64,000 nucleotides of DNA from Paenibacillus sp. (GTDB lineage: Bacteria > Bacillota > Bacilli > Paenibacillales > Paenibacillaceae): the NCBI GenBank assembly GCA_031254035.1, contig JAIRVF010000113.1, positions 24,418 through 88,417 of the forward strand, read 5' to 3'. The notes below the pieces were generated by a model, which worked only from the letters and a program-made list of their open reading frames with translations, was not told the DNA's origin and searched no databases. Each line of letters begins with the position of its first letter. Positions within the stretch are counted from its first letter, which is position 1. A program made the translations under genes and the position numbers. Of this stretch, positions 1-8,902 are shown piece after piece.

Positions 1-526
1 GGCCGATTTTGGTTTTCTCGCCGCCGGACAGGGAAGAGAAGGGCTGGGATAATTGCGTTTCTGGTATCCTCAAGCCGCCTGTGATCCGGGCAATGGAAGC
101 TTCGATTTCATAACCGTTTGCACGCTCGAACTGCTCTTGCAGTCGGCCGTATTCTTTGAGCAAGTCCTCCAAAGCTTGGGGATCGCTGCTTTTTTCTGGA
201 TCGGACATCAGCATCTCGAGCGTGCGCATTCGACTTTGCCATTCGAGTGCGGCGGTAAACGGACGAAGGAGCACGTCATAGACCGTTTCCTGGTCGGTGG
301 CTTCCGGAATTTGGGCGAGCAGCCCTATTTTTGCCCCTTTTTGGATTGCGATTTGCCCCTGATCGGGGGCTTCTTCCCCCTTCAGGAGCCGGAGCAATGT
401 CGTTTTGCCGCTGCCGTTGCGGCCGATGAGGGCGGCTTTCTCTCCAAGGGAGATTTCAAAACTAATATCGGATAACACCAGCTGGGCGCCATGGTATTTT
501 TGCACGTTTTTGCATTGAATTATCAT
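1..526 (-). CDS. ABC-F family ATPase, N-terminal part (cut by window edge)
   Basis: Soluble duplicated ATPase of the ABC-F class, which acts on the ribosome; many members protect it from antibiotics. The first 175 residues are visible. They show a Walker A motif GRNGSGKT near residues 36-43, a charged arm region in the middle, and the ABC signature LSGGEKTK at the very edge of the window. The second nucleotide-binding domain lies outside. The ATG at 524-526 is preceded by GGAGG at 535-539. The gene sits behind a leader ORF and an intrinsic-terminator hairpin (see those entries), an arrangement typical of drug-inducible ABC-F genes. The class is certain; a resistance role is inferred from the leader. 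Confidence 0.9.
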   Translation of the reverse strand, partial: MIIQCKNVQKYHGAQLVLSDISFEISLGEKAALIGRNGSGKTTLLRLLKGEEAPDQGQIAIQKGAKIGLLAQIPEATDQETVYDVLLRPFTAALEWQSRMRTLEMLMSDPEKSSDPQALEDLLKEYGRLQEQFERANGYEIEASIARITGGLRIPETQLSQPFSSLSGGEKTKIG

Positions 527-558
527 TATATTTTCCTCCATAGATGCCCGCCCTATAG

Positions 559-589
559 AAAAAAGCCGCAGGGAAATGTCCCTGCGGCT
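559..589 (-). terminator. Attenuator hairpin upstream of the ABC-F gene
   Basis: A perfect 10-bp stem (AGCCGCAGGG with CCCTGCGGCT, 6-nt loop) is followed on the minus strand by a run of six T. It lies between the leader ORF and the ABC-F start codon, so it would stop transcription before the gene unless prevented. A second short hairpin just upstream (TTCAACG with CGTTGAA, about 598-617) may take part in switching. Confidence 0.8.
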
Positions 590-618
590 GAACGTTCAAC
601 GCTTGTTTTCCGTTGAAG

Positions 619-768
619 TTAAGGTAGGAGCGGCATTTCACAATTTTTTAAATCAACCGGATGTTTAAAAATGGACAGACTGATCCCGTAAAATGCCATT
701 GCATGGAAAATTCCGGATAATGTCATCGGTAATTGATTAATCCGGTCGTTCGAAAAATTGTGTACCAC
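619..768 (-). CDS. Leader ORF of the ABC-F gene, 49 codons
   Basis: Small ORF with a GTG start at 766-768 and a strong Shine-Dalgarno stretch (GAGGAGGTGAGG) just upstream; it ends in TAA about 30 nt before the attenuator stem. The peptide is not recognised. It begins MVHNFSNDRINQ, contains a hydrophobic stretch (FHAMAFYGISLSIF) and ends in EMPLLP. The order promoter, good ribosome site, short ORF, terminator hairpin, ABC-F gene fits ribosome-mediated attenuation, where antibiotic stalling on the leader opens the terminator. It could also be a conserved small protein. No homologue is known to me. Confidence 0.6.
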   Translation of the reverse strand: MVHNFSNDRINQLPMTLSGIFHAMAFYGISLSIFKHPVDLKNCEMPLLP

Positions 769-801
769 TGCTACCTCACCTCCTCAAATATAGATATGTA
801 C

Positions 802-830
802 ATTCTAGAGTGTTTGGAGGAAAAATGCAA
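802..830 (-). promoter_or_regulatory. Sigma-A type promoter of the ABC-F leader
   Basis: TTGCAT (825-830) and TAGAAT (802-807) on the minus strand are separated by exactly 17 nt, about 35 nt upstream of the leader ORF start. Confidence 0.75.
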
Positions 831-869
831 CTAGGCAGTCATATATTGTATCGGAGCTGATTGCCTCCG

Positions 870-897
870 TTACAGGCAATAAATTGGGCTGTATAAT
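870..897 (+). promoter_or_regulatory. Sigma-A type promoter of the murG-like gene
   Basis: TTACAG and a perfect TATAAT are spaced by 16 nt, 38 nt upstream of the ATG at 935. It is divergent from the ABC-F leader promoter. Confidence 0.65.
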
Positions 898-934
898 AAA
901 ATAAAAACAATGTATTAAGATTCGAGGGAGAGCT

Positions 935-2005
935 ATGAATAAAGTGATGTTTACCGGCGGGGGCTCCGCAGGACATGTTACTGTCAATATGGCATTGATG
1001 CCGCTTTTTTTGGAAGAAGGCTGGTCTGTAGACTATGTGGGCTCCGCAGGGGGAATTGAGAAAGATCTAGTGAGCACCCTTCCTGAAGTGAAATATTTTC
1101 CGATATCGACTGGGAAGTTACGGCGGTATTTAGACATTCAAAACGTGAAGGATCCATTTAAAGTAGTCAAAGGCGCTTTCCAGGCCTATACATTGATTAA
1201 ACAGCGAAAACCTCAGGTCGTATTTTCGAAAGGTGGTTTCGTGTCTGTTCCGGTGGTCGTAGGAGCATGGCTCAATCGAGTACCCGTCATTATACATGAA
1301 TCGGATATTACGCCGGGCCTCGCGAACCGAATCTCGATTCCGATGGCATCCTTCGTTTGTACGACGTTTCCGGAAACGGCCGAACAAATAAATTCAGCCA
1401 AAAGCCGTTACGTGGGCGCGGTAGTGCGAAAAGAACTTCATCAAGGCAGTGCGGATCGCGGTAGGGATTTTTGTGGTTTTCAGCGGAATCAATTTGTGCT
1501 TTTGATCATGGGAGGAAGCCTTGGAGCTCGCAAAATAAATGAAGCGGTGAGATCGGCGCTGCCTACGCTTCTGAATTATTTTCAAGTCGTTCATATATGT
1601 GGAAAAGGCCAAATCGACCCGAACATTAACGAGCCCGGTTATCGTCAGTACGAGTATATCAACGATGAATTACCGGATGTATTAGCCATGTCGGATTTGG
1701 TGGTTTCCCGCGCAGGTTCCAATTCGATCTTTGAGTTTTTATCGCTTCAAAAGCCGATGCTGCTCATTCCACTCACTCGGCAGCAGAGCAGGGGGGATCA
1801 AATCTTGAATGCTCATTCGTTTGAGAAGGCTGGGTATTGCAAGGTTTTGGAGGAGGAAAACTTAAATGAAGACTCCTTGGTCTCAAGTTTAATGGAAGTG
1901 TTTAAAAACCGCAGAGAGATGATTGAAAATATGAAAAATAATGAGCATTCTGATGCACTTTCCACCGTATTCGACTTAATTAAAGAGACGGCGAATCACA
2001 AATAA
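935..2005 (+). CDS. murG: MurG-like UDP-GlcNAc:undecaprenyl-PP-MurNAc-pentapeptide GlcNAc transferase
   Basis: A 356-residue GT28/GT-B glycosyltransferase that would add GlcNAc to lipid I to make lipid II at the inner face of the membrane. The N-terminal glycine loop GGGSAGHVT, the second glycine loop GGSLGA near residue 188, and the C-terminal donor-site segments SRAGSNSIFE and PLTRQQSRGDQ are all present. Length is normal for the family. The ATG at 935 follows GAGGGAG at 924-930. It stands alone, away from a division/cell-wall cluster, so it may be a second copy of murG. A full-length, intact gene with its own promoter. Confidence 0.88.
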   Translation: MNKVMFTGGGSAGHVTVNMALMPLFLEEGWSVDYVGSAGGIEKDLVSTLPEVKYFPISTGKLRRYLDIQNVKDPFKVVKGAFQAYTLIKQRKPQVVFSKGGFVSVPVVVGAWLNRVPVIIHESDITPGLANRISIPMASFVCTTFPETAEQINSAKSRYVGAVVRKELHQGSADRGRDFCGFQRNQFVLLIMGGSLGARKINEAVRSALPTLLNYFQVVHICGKGQIDPNINEPGYRQYEYINDELPDVLAMSDLVVSRAGSNSIFEFLSLQKPMLLIPLTRQQSRGDQILNAHSFEKAGYCKVLEEENLNEDSLVSSLMEVFKNRREMIENMKNNEHSDALSTVFDLIKETANHK

Positions 2006-2103
2006 CGAGAAATGTAGAGAACAAGAGTTCTTGATTTTACAGATTGTATGATATATTGATAAGACAGAAGCTTGTGAAAATGGATTTCGGAAAGGACACA
2101 ATC

Positions 2104-5100
2104 ATGCTGGCATTTACCGCAGAGCGAATCAGAACCCTGTGCGGCGTTACGGGTTATAAACGCGGAGAGACGATGGCCCGGCAGGGACAGGTCATGGTCA
2201 TGGAGCGCGACGATGAGGAACGCTGCAGCCGGGCTGTCGTGCAGGACCAGGAAGTATATCACGTTCAAGTCGATATTGACGGAGCGGACTTTCATGCGGA
2301 ATGTGAATGCGGCGCTTACGGCGGTTATTATCCGTACTGCAAGCATATCGCGGCCGTGCTGATCCAAATGCTGGAGGAAGAAAAAAACGGGGGAGTGACC
2401 GATGAACGCCGCAGAGGCGAGGTATTGCCTCTTCCAACGCCCGGCATTACTTCGCGTGATATCCGGCTTACCGGAGGATTGATCGGGATATTCGACAAAG
2501 CTGCCGAATACACCCGGGTAAAAGCGGGGCAAAGGCTTGCGAACGCCTTGAAGGAAACGCTTAGTGTTGAATTCCTATGCAAAATTACGGACGAATATTT
2601 GCCTGATCCCAAATTCAGAATTGAAATGAAGCTGGGGTTAAAAAAGCCATATGTCGTGCAAAACATTAGGCAGCTGCTGCTTCATATCGAAGAAGGCAAA
2701 CCGCTGCCGTTTACGAAGTTATTCACGTATAATCCTGCAGAGCACACGTTCCGAGACGAAGACTGGGCGGTCATCGAGCAGCTGATGCATATTGCCGGCA
2801 GTGAATTCGCTTACGATGAAACAGGAAGGTTTTATGCAGGATTCTCTTCCTCTGGAAATCAGCGCCTAATGACGGTACCACCTCTTGCATGGGATTCGCT
2901 GCTGCCCCGTTTGATTGCCGCTGGCGCTTTGCTTGAGCGGGATTTTGGTGAACCTGCGCAGATGGAAGCCGTGGAGGGTAACCTTCCCGTTACGTTCGAA
3001 ATCAGCAGCGGCACAGGCGAAGCCTACGGTTTTGAAATTCGGGGACTACAAAGAGTTAAGATCATGAACGCCTATCGATGCGCTGTTTTGGATGGACGTA
3101 TATACCGGGTACCGGAGAGGGAGCTTTTCCTGTTATCCGAAATGAAGTCACTGCTGTATCGCCATGATCATACGAAAATCCAGGTATCTCCGCATCAAAT
3201 GGATGCGTTGATGGAAAAGGTCGTTCCAGGCTTGCGGGGCATCGGCAGGGTATCCGTGGATTCCACGATCCGCGACCGCATCGTTCAGCCTGAACTGTCC
3301 GCCAAGCTTTATCTAGACCGGGATGAATCTGTTCTTATAGCCAGAGTTGAATTTGTGTATGGAGGGATCGTGATTGACGCCCTCGCCGATGATTGGGAGG
3401 CGCGCAAGGACAGCGACCTGATTCTGGTAAGGGATTCGGAGAAGGAGAAGAATCTGCTCGATTTGCTGAACGGAAGCGATTTTATCCGGCTCGAAAAGGA
3501 ATGGTCACTTGATCTAGCGGAGGAAGAAAGCGTGTATGACGTGCTGTTTCATCTGCTGCCGAAGTTTGCCTCCTGGGTTGAGGTATATGCGACTGATTCA
3601 GTTAAGCAGATGATGCATGTAGGCCGCAAAGCTCCCAAAATCAAGGCGGATACAGATCAGACGACCAACTGGTTGGAAATTAGTTTTGAACTGGACGGGA
3701 TTAGTGAAAAAGAGATCCGCAAGATTTTGCTGAGCATCGTGGAAAAGAAAAAATATTACCGGCTGCCCGAAGGCTCGTATTTGTCGCTTGAGGGAGAAGC
3801 TTTTCAGCTGTTCGGCGAGCTGTATGAAGAGATGGGCATGAAAAAAGGGGATGTCACCGGTAGCCGCATGCAGCTCCCTGTCTTTAGGGGGCTTCAGCTT
3901 CGGGACCGGGATAACGACAGTCTAAAGCTCGGCAAATCGCTGCGCGTCCTGCTGGATCACATGCTGCGTCCTGAACACGGGGAGTCTGCCCTTCCGGCGG
4001 AGCTCGAAACCGTGCTGCGTGATTACCAGAAAGAAGGCTTCCAATGGCTGAAAACACTCGGTTCATACCGTTTCGGCGGGATATTGGCGGACGATATGGG
4101 GCTGGGCAAAACGCTGCAGAGCATTGCATTCATTTTGTCAGAAGCTCAGGAGCAGGCGGTGGGAAAACCTGTGCTGATCGTTGCCCCGGCATCGCTTGTA
4201 TACAATTGGGAAAATGAGTTTCACCGGTTCGCCCCGTCCCTCAAAGTCGAGGTTCTACTAGGAGCAAGGAAAGAACGGAATGAAATGCTCCTGCGCATGG
4301 CAGATCTTGAAACAGGCTTGCAGGAAACCGCCGAAGGCAGCATTTCGGAATCTGACGCGGACGTCATCATCACTTCATATCCGTCATTGCGCAAAGACAT
4401 TCGGATTTACAGAGAGATGGCATTCAGCACCCTCATTTTGGACGAGGCCCAGGCGATCAAAAACGCATCGACCCAAACCGCGCAAGCTGTACGGGAAGTG
4501 ACGGCAGGGCGTAGGTTTGCGTTGACAGGCACGCCGATCGAAAATTCTGTCGACGAGCTGTGGTCGATTTTTGATGCCGTTTTTCCCGGTCTTTTTTCCG
4601 GCCTCAAAAATTTCCGCGGACTTTCACGCGACCGGATTGCACGGATGGTGCAGCCCTTCATTTTGCGTCGTTTGCGCGCGGACGTGCTGGAGGAGCTGCC
4701 CGATCGGATCGAAACGATGCAGCAGTCTGAGCTTTCGAGGGACCAGAAGAAACTCTACGCCGCATACCTGGAGGAATTTAAGGAAGAAACGATCCGCGAT
4801 CTGGAATTCGAAGGTTTCCAGCGGAGCCGGATGAAAATATTAGCCGGTATTACCAGACTGCGTCAGTTGTGCTGCCATCCCGCATTGTTTGTTGACGGAT
4901 ACGAAGGAGAATCCGGGAAGCTGCAGCAGCTGCTTGAAGTCGCGCAGGATTGCCTGGAAAGTGGCAGACGGATGCTGATTTTCTCCCAGTTTACGAGCAT
5001 GCTGCGCATCATCCGCAGTGAACTCGGCAAGCTTGGCATTCCGGTGTTTTACCTAGACGGACAAACCCCTGCCAAAGAACGGGTGGACATGTGCAGCCGC

Positions 5101-5424
5101 TTTAACGGCGGTGAGCATGACGTGTTCCTCATCTCGCTTAAGGCCGGAGGAACGGGGCTGAATCTGACCGGGGCCGACACCGTTATTTTGTACGATCTGT
5201 GGTGGAATCCCGCGGTCGAAGAACAGGCTGCCGGCCGTGCCCACCGGATGGGGCAAAAAAATGTGGTACAAGTTATCCGACTCGTGACAAAAGGAACCGT
5301 GGAAGAAAAAATGATGGAGCTGCAGCAGCGCAAAAAAGATCTGATCCGTGAAGTCATGGAACCGGGCATTGAATCTCAGACAGCACTGACGGAACAGGAA
5401 ATCCGCGAGCTGCTCATGCTGTAG
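2104..5424 (+). CDS. SWIM zinc-finger SNF2-family DNA helicase/ATPase
   Basis: About 1106 residues. A SWIM zinc finger near residues 60-80 (CECGAYGG then CKHIAAVL) is followed by a long bacterial SNF2-associated region, then the Swi2/Snf2 ATPase in the last 450 residues. The ATPase shows Walker A DDMGLGKT, the DEAQ box in LDEAQAIKN, motif III LTGTPIEN, and the helicase C half with SLKAGGTGLNLTGAD and GRAHRMGQ. These ATPases move along duplex DNA; the bacterial role is poorly known, probably DNA repair or transcription recycling. I place the start at the ATG at 2104, which has GGAAAGGA just upstream, rather than the in-frame ATG at 2044. Single gene with its own terminator. Confidence 0.93.
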   Translation: MLAFTAERIRTLCGVTGYKRGETMARQGQVMVMERDDEERCSRAVVQDQEVYHVQVDIDGADFHAECECGAYGGYYPYCKHIAAVLIQMLEEEKNGGVTDERRRGEVLPLPTPGITSRDIRLTGGLIGIFDKAAEYTRVKAGQRLANALKETLSVEFLCKITDEYLPDPKFRIEMKLGLKKPYVVQNIRQLLLHIEEGKPLPFTKLFTYNPAEHTFRDEDWAVIEQLMHIAGSEFAYDETGRFYAGFSSSGNQRLMTVPPLAWDSLLPRLIAAGALLERDFGEPAQMEAVEGNLPVTFEISSGTGEAYGFEIRGLQRVKIMNAYRCAVLDGRIYRVPERELFLLSEMKSLLYRHDHTKIQVSPHQMDALMEKVVPGLRGIGRVSVDSTIRDRIVQPELSAKLYLDRDESVLIARVEFVYGGIVIDALADDWEARKDSDLILVRDSEKEKNLLDLLNGSDFIRLEKEWSLDLAEEESVYDVLFHLLPKFASWVEVYATDSVKQMMHVGRKAPKIKADTDQTTNWLEISFELDGISEKEIRKILLSIVEKKKYYRLPEGSYLSLEGEAFQLFGELYEEMGMKKGDVTGSRMQLPVFRGLQLRDRDNDSLKLGKSLRVLLDHMLRPEHGESALPAELETVLRDYQKEGFQWLKTLGSYRFGGILADDMGLGKTLQSIAFILSEAQEQAVGKPVLIVAPASLVYNWENEFHRFAPSLKVEVLLGARKERNEMLLRMADLETGLQETAEGSISESDADVIITSYPSLRKDIRIYREMAFSTLILDEAQAIKNASTQTAQAVREVTAGRRFALTGTPIENSVDELWSIFDAVFPGLFSGLKNFRGLSRDRIARMVQPFILRRLRADVLEELPDRIETMQQSELSRDQKKLYAAYLEEFKEETIRDLEFEGFQRSRMKILAGITRLRQLCCHPALFVDGYEGESGKLQQLLEVAQDCLESGRRMLIFSQFTSMLRIIRSELGKLGIPVFYLDGQTPAKERVDMCSRFNGGEHDVFLISLKAGGTGLNLTGADTVILYDLWWNPAVEEQAAGRAHRMGQKNVVQVIRLVTKGTVEEKMMELQQRKKDLIREVMEPGIESQTALTEQEIRELLML

Positions 5425-5442
5425 ACTTACTTTTAAAAATTA

Positions 5443-5472
5443 TAGAGGACTCCATATGGGGTTCTTTTTTTG
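5443..5472 (+). terminator. Terminator after the SNF2 gene
   Basis: The stem AGAGGACTCC / GGGGTTCTTT (with G-T pairs) around a four-base ATAT loop runs into a T tract. Confidence 0.65.
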
Positions 5473-5619
5473 CTCAAATATGCCGATTCCTCTATTTTTT
5501 TGAGAGGATTTATGAAGGAATTTTGGTGGGGACGGCGAAATGTATCTGATAAAACTTAGTATATTTGACCTATTATCTGTGATCGATTCATAGATTTTGA
5601 TTATGAGGAGAAAAATGAT

Positions 5620-6606
5620 ATGGGATACAAAACCTATGAAACCCAGTTGTCCGGGTTCACGTTTATGCAGGCTTTTTTTGACCGGAGGAAAGAGAGCAGC
5701 GTTTGCCTGAAACGCCAGGAACTGCTGGCACGGAAAAAATCCCGGAACATAGAACAGGCGGAATGGAACGATTCCGAAAAACACGCTTTTGAAGCGGCAT
5801 GGTATGACAATCAGTTGGAATGGATCGCATCTATTCATCGGATTTGCGGAGAGCCAATAAATTGGGAGCAAATTGCTGCCTCGGCTCCACCGTTTCCTAG
5901 AGGTGAGAAGGGACCGAATGAAAAGCTAGCTGAAAAAAGCTGCCTCGAATTCAAACCGACACGGATGCAAAAGCTTCTGAAGCAGGACGCTGCAATCAGG
6001 CAGGAGCTGGAGGAGCAGCTTGAGATGGCCAGGGAGCAGGACCGTCAGGATTATATGCAGTGGAAAAGTGTCACCGATTTTGCCCATAGCATACGAGAGG
6101 GGAACCGTACAGCTTATCTGCGGGTGCTGGAGGAAATTGCTCCTCTAGAGGATCTATTGACCATGGGCAGCGGACTTGAGTTTACCGTTTTGAATACCGC
6201 GGCGGTAGAGGTTGAAATGGATATGAATTCAGGGCAGGTGATTCCGCATGGGTCCAAACTACTGACCGAGGAAGGGATCTTCAAAGAAAGTCCATTTAGC
6301 ATAGAGGAGCAACATGAACTAGAGTGTAAATATGTATGTGGTTCGGTGATACGGATCGCCCGGGAACTGTTTGCAGTGCTGCCGCTTGATACGGTTCTCG
6401 TTCATGCCAAGGATACGAAAATGAACCTGGGCATAGGGCAGGAGGAATATGTGACCGTGCTGTCCATCCAGTTCGATCGCGATGCGCTGTCCGAAATGGA
6501 TACAGACAGGGAAGCTTCTCCGGAATTGTTGGCGCCTTTTCTTCATCATATCAAGTTTGATGCTGCCACCGGCTTTGATCCGGCCTTGCAACTGAGCTAT
6601 CCGTAA
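5620..6606 (+). CDS. Hypothetical protein, 328 aa
   Basis: Not recognised. It has no signal peptide or membrane segment, so it is likely cytoplasmic. Residues 120-150 are rich in Glu, Gln, Lys and Arg (QELEEQLEMAREQDRQDY) and may form a helix or short coiled coil. The C-terminal half (residues 180-328) looks like a compact mixed alpha/beta domain. GAGGAG precedes the ATG at 5620, and codon use matches the neighbours. It is monocistronic between two terminators, so context gives no clue. It is probably a real, expressed gene because of the ribosome site and bounded transcription unit. Confidence 0.75.
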   Translation: MGYKTYETQLSGFTFMQAFFDRRKESSVCLKRQELLARKKSRNIEQAEWNDSEKHAFEAAWYDNQLEWIASIHRICGEPINWEQIAASAPPFPRGEKGPNEKLAEKSCLEFKPTRMQKLLKQDAAIRQELEEQLEMAREQDRQDYMQWKSVTDFAHSIREGNRTAYLRVLEEIAPLEDLLTMGSGLEFTVLNTAAVEVEMDMNSGQVIPHGSKLLTEEGIFKESPFSIEEQHELECKYVCGSVIRIARELFAVLPLDTVLVHAKDTKMNLGIGQEEYVTVLSIQFDRDALSEMDTDREASPELLAPFLHHIKFDAATGFDPALQLSYP

Positions 6607-6622
6607 CTATCTTATACGATCA

Positions 6623-6698
6623 TGCCGCTGTAGCTGTGGGTATTTTGCAGGATCAATCATCCGGGTGCAAAGTATCGCTGGGATGGCGGCTTTTTTTT
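6623..6698 (+). terminator. Branched terminator after the 328-aa gene
   Basis: The outer stem GCCGC (6624-6628) / GCGGC (6686-6690) encloses an inner hairpin with ATCC/GGAT and TGCA pairs, and is followed by eight T. The long branched form makes the call less certain. The remaining 140 bp before the next gene show nothing further I can name. Confidence 0.5.
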
Positions 6699-6836
6699 GG
6701 TACCAAATCCTCTTGATTTGCATTAGGGAGCATTTGCTAAAATATAAGAATATTTTACAATACTGCTGGACTAGAGCATAACCTGATGTCGAATAAAAAA
6801 TAGATACATCGGAGTACCGGGGATAGGAGTGAGCGG

Positions 6837-8774
6837 ATGAAGAAATGGATGTTAGCGCTGGCGATGGCTTTTGTTTTCGCCATGGTGCTGGCCGGTTGTG
6901 AGAAGAAAAACTTCTCCATGGATCAAGTGGATACGAGAGCCTATATTACGTCTGACGGTGATTTATACGTGGAGGAATTGTTTACATACACGTTCCATGG
7001 CAGTTTTCAGGGGACAACAAGGTATGTCAGTCCGGGAGAGAAAGGCGGCATCGAATTTTTTGAAGCCTATGTTCCGCCGCAAGGTAAGAGGCTGGGAGAA
7101 TTCTCTTATGAAAATCTGGAGCGCCTGAATGTGGAATGGGAAGATAATGATAAAACCTATTACATATATAATGCGGCCAAAGATGAAGTTAAGCAGGTGT
7201 ATTACCGCTATCGAATCAACCAGGCTGCTGTAAAATACAGTGATTTAGGCAAGCTCGATTGGAGCTTTTTCAAAAAAAGCAATCAGGATATTGGGCATGT
7301 TACCGTGGACGTTTTTCTGCCTTCCGGCTATAACCAAGCTGATGTCCATGCTTTTCTGCATGACCGGACAGGTGGGAAAGTGACAACAGGTGGTGGATCT
7401 GCGGTTCATTATGAAAATCCGAAGTTGTCCGAGTATGGAAATGCCGAGCTGATGATTCTTTTTCCGCAGGAGCAGCTGTCCCAAATGACAACAAGCAGCG
7501 ATCAAATCTCTCTGAAGCAGCTGCTAGCGTCCGAACAGAAAAGAGAGGAGCGGATGCAGGCACGTGACGTAACGATGCGGGGAGCGGGCAAAGTAATGCA
7601 GGTGCTGACCCTTATTTCCCTCCTCGGTAGCGTTATGTATTTGTTGTCTTGGAAAAAAATCCTGGCGTGGTTTAGCCGCAGCGAGGTCTCGATGGAAGAG
7701 CTTGAGCAAATCGACCCACTGCTGAAAACCTATTATTTGCGAAAAGGGAAGCTGAAGCAAAAAGATTTTGTGGCGGGGCTTATTTCCCTAAAAAGGCGCG
7801 GTTTGGTTACGGTCCAGGAGATTTCCGCATCCAAACGTTTTCTGGAGGAACCTACCGCGCCGGATACGACACTACAGTTTACTTACCACGGTACTTTGGA
7901 GCAGCTTAATGAGGCGGACCGCCATTTAATTCATTGGCTTTTCAGCAATAAGGATAATACATGGGTATTCCATTTGGATTCCGTAGCTGGGCCAACCTTC
8001 AAGGAAAAGGAACGCCCCGAGCAGATGACCTATTACCAGCATGAAGCGAAAAAGCATAAAGAACAGTTCAAGGAATGGAAACAAATCATTTCAAATATGG
8101 AGCCGTATTCCCGCGAGGTCAGAGTTAACAGGCTTTTGGTATGGCTGGTACCGCTTATGGTCATCATACATTATGCGTTGCTGCTTTATCTTTTATATGC
8201 GGATGTTGCCTCTCGTCAGGAAATGATATTAGCAGTAGTCATTGTGGGCATTTTCGGCGTTTTCACTTGTTTGAAACATCGCTCCAAGCTTCGGATTTTC
8301 CTGTTTTTTGTTGCTTGTTTATTCGTCGGAAGCCAGTTGACTTATGAGAATGTTGGGGGCAACTATTTTATTTGTATATTTTGCTCGATATTGATTGCGG
8401 TCCTTGTTCCTAGAGATATCTTGTCCGGAGCGATGCTGCGGAATCGGTATGCGCTTACGGCATGGAGGAAGAAGGTTAAAAAAGGCGATGGTTTTTGGAC
8501 TGAAAACGAGACCGATCTGGAAAGGAATGCGGAAAATGCAGTTTTGATCGGTATGATTCCGGAATATATGAAAAACTTGAACACAACGAGAAACGAAGGA
8601 GCAACCGCATATGCGGCTGCGGTTCCGATTCTCTTTAACGTCAATATTCTATCTGCGCTGCAATATACGCAAAGTCATCTCAACTTTACGCCGCCAGGTT
8701 CTTCCTCCGGTTCGGGAAGCCGTTACTTTGGCGGTAGAAGCAGCAGTGGTGGGGGAGGTACGGGGGCTTTTTAG
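6837..8774 (+). CDS. DUF2207-type predicted membrane protein with lipoprotein signal
   Basis: 645 residues. An N-terminal lipobox signal (MVLAGC, Cys near residue 21) is followed by an extracytoplasmic domain to about residue 240 that matches the bacterial DUF2207 family as I know it. Then comes one membrane span (about 253-273), a cytoplasmic region, and a cluster of hydrophobic spans (about 435-525). The tail is very rich in Gly and Ser (GSSSGSGSRYFGGRSSSGGG), as is usual for this family. Function unknown. The ATG at 6837 follows ATAGGAGTGAG. The stop codon lies inside the terminator hairpin that follows. Confidence 0.85.
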   Translation: MKKWMLALAMAFVFAMVLAGCEKKNFSMDQVDTRAYITSDGDLYVEELFTYTFHGSFQGTTRYVSPGEKGGIEFFEAYVPPQGKRLGEFSYENLERLNVEWEDNDKTYYIYNAAKDEVKQVYYRYRINQAAVKYSDLGKLDWSFFKKSNQDIGHVTVDVFLPSGYNQADVHAFLHDRTGGKVTTGGGSAVHYENPKLSEYGNAELMILFPQEQLSQMTTSSDQISLKQLLASEQKREERMQARDVTMRGAGKVMQVLTLISLLGSVMYLLSWKKILAWFSRSEVSMEELEQIDPLLKTYYLRKGKLKQKDFVAGLISLKRRGLVTVQEISASKRFLEEPTAPDTTLQFTYHGTLEQLNEADRHLIHWLFSNKDNTWVFHLDSVAGPTFKEKERPEQMTYYQHEAKKHKEQFKEWKQIISNMEPYSREVRVNRLLVWLVPLMVIIHYALLLYLLYADVASRQEMILAVVIVGIFGVFTCLKHRSKLRIFLFFVACLFVGSQLTYENVGGNYFICIFCSILIAVLVPRDILSGAMLRNRYALTAWRKKVKKGDGFWTENETDLERNAENAVLIGMIPEYMKNLNTTRNEGATAYAAAVPILFNVNILSALQYTQSHLNFTPPGSSSGSGSRYFGGRSSSGGGGTGAF

Positions 8775-8790
8775 CCCCTGTATTTTTGTA
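8760..8790 (+). terminator. Terminator overlapping the end of the DUF2207 gene
   Basis: A nine-pair stem ACGGGGGCT / AGCCCCTGT with a TTTT loop is followed by TATTTTTG. The stop codon TAG is part of the structure. Confidence 0.75.
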
Positions 8791-8902
8791 CATAAAATTT
8801 GTGCTTTTTATCACATCGGATGGCATGTATCAATAAATCTGTTTATAATAAAGAACAGAATAAAAGCGAGTTGACTTTATGATTGCTATGGGAGGATTAT
8901 AT

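Noticed and set aside
53-475. 140-codon open frame on the plus strand
   Set aside because: It is antisense to the ABC-F gene, which has a clear Walker A, signature motif and ribosome site on the minus strand.
2044-2103. Upstream in-frame start for the SNF2 protein
   Set aside because: No ribosome site before 2044, while GGAAAGGA stands before the ATG at 2104; the extra 20 residues are not family-like.
1996-2532. 178-codon open frame on the minus strand
   Set aside because: It is antisense to the SNF2 gene, has no ribosome site, and the protein has no recognisable features.
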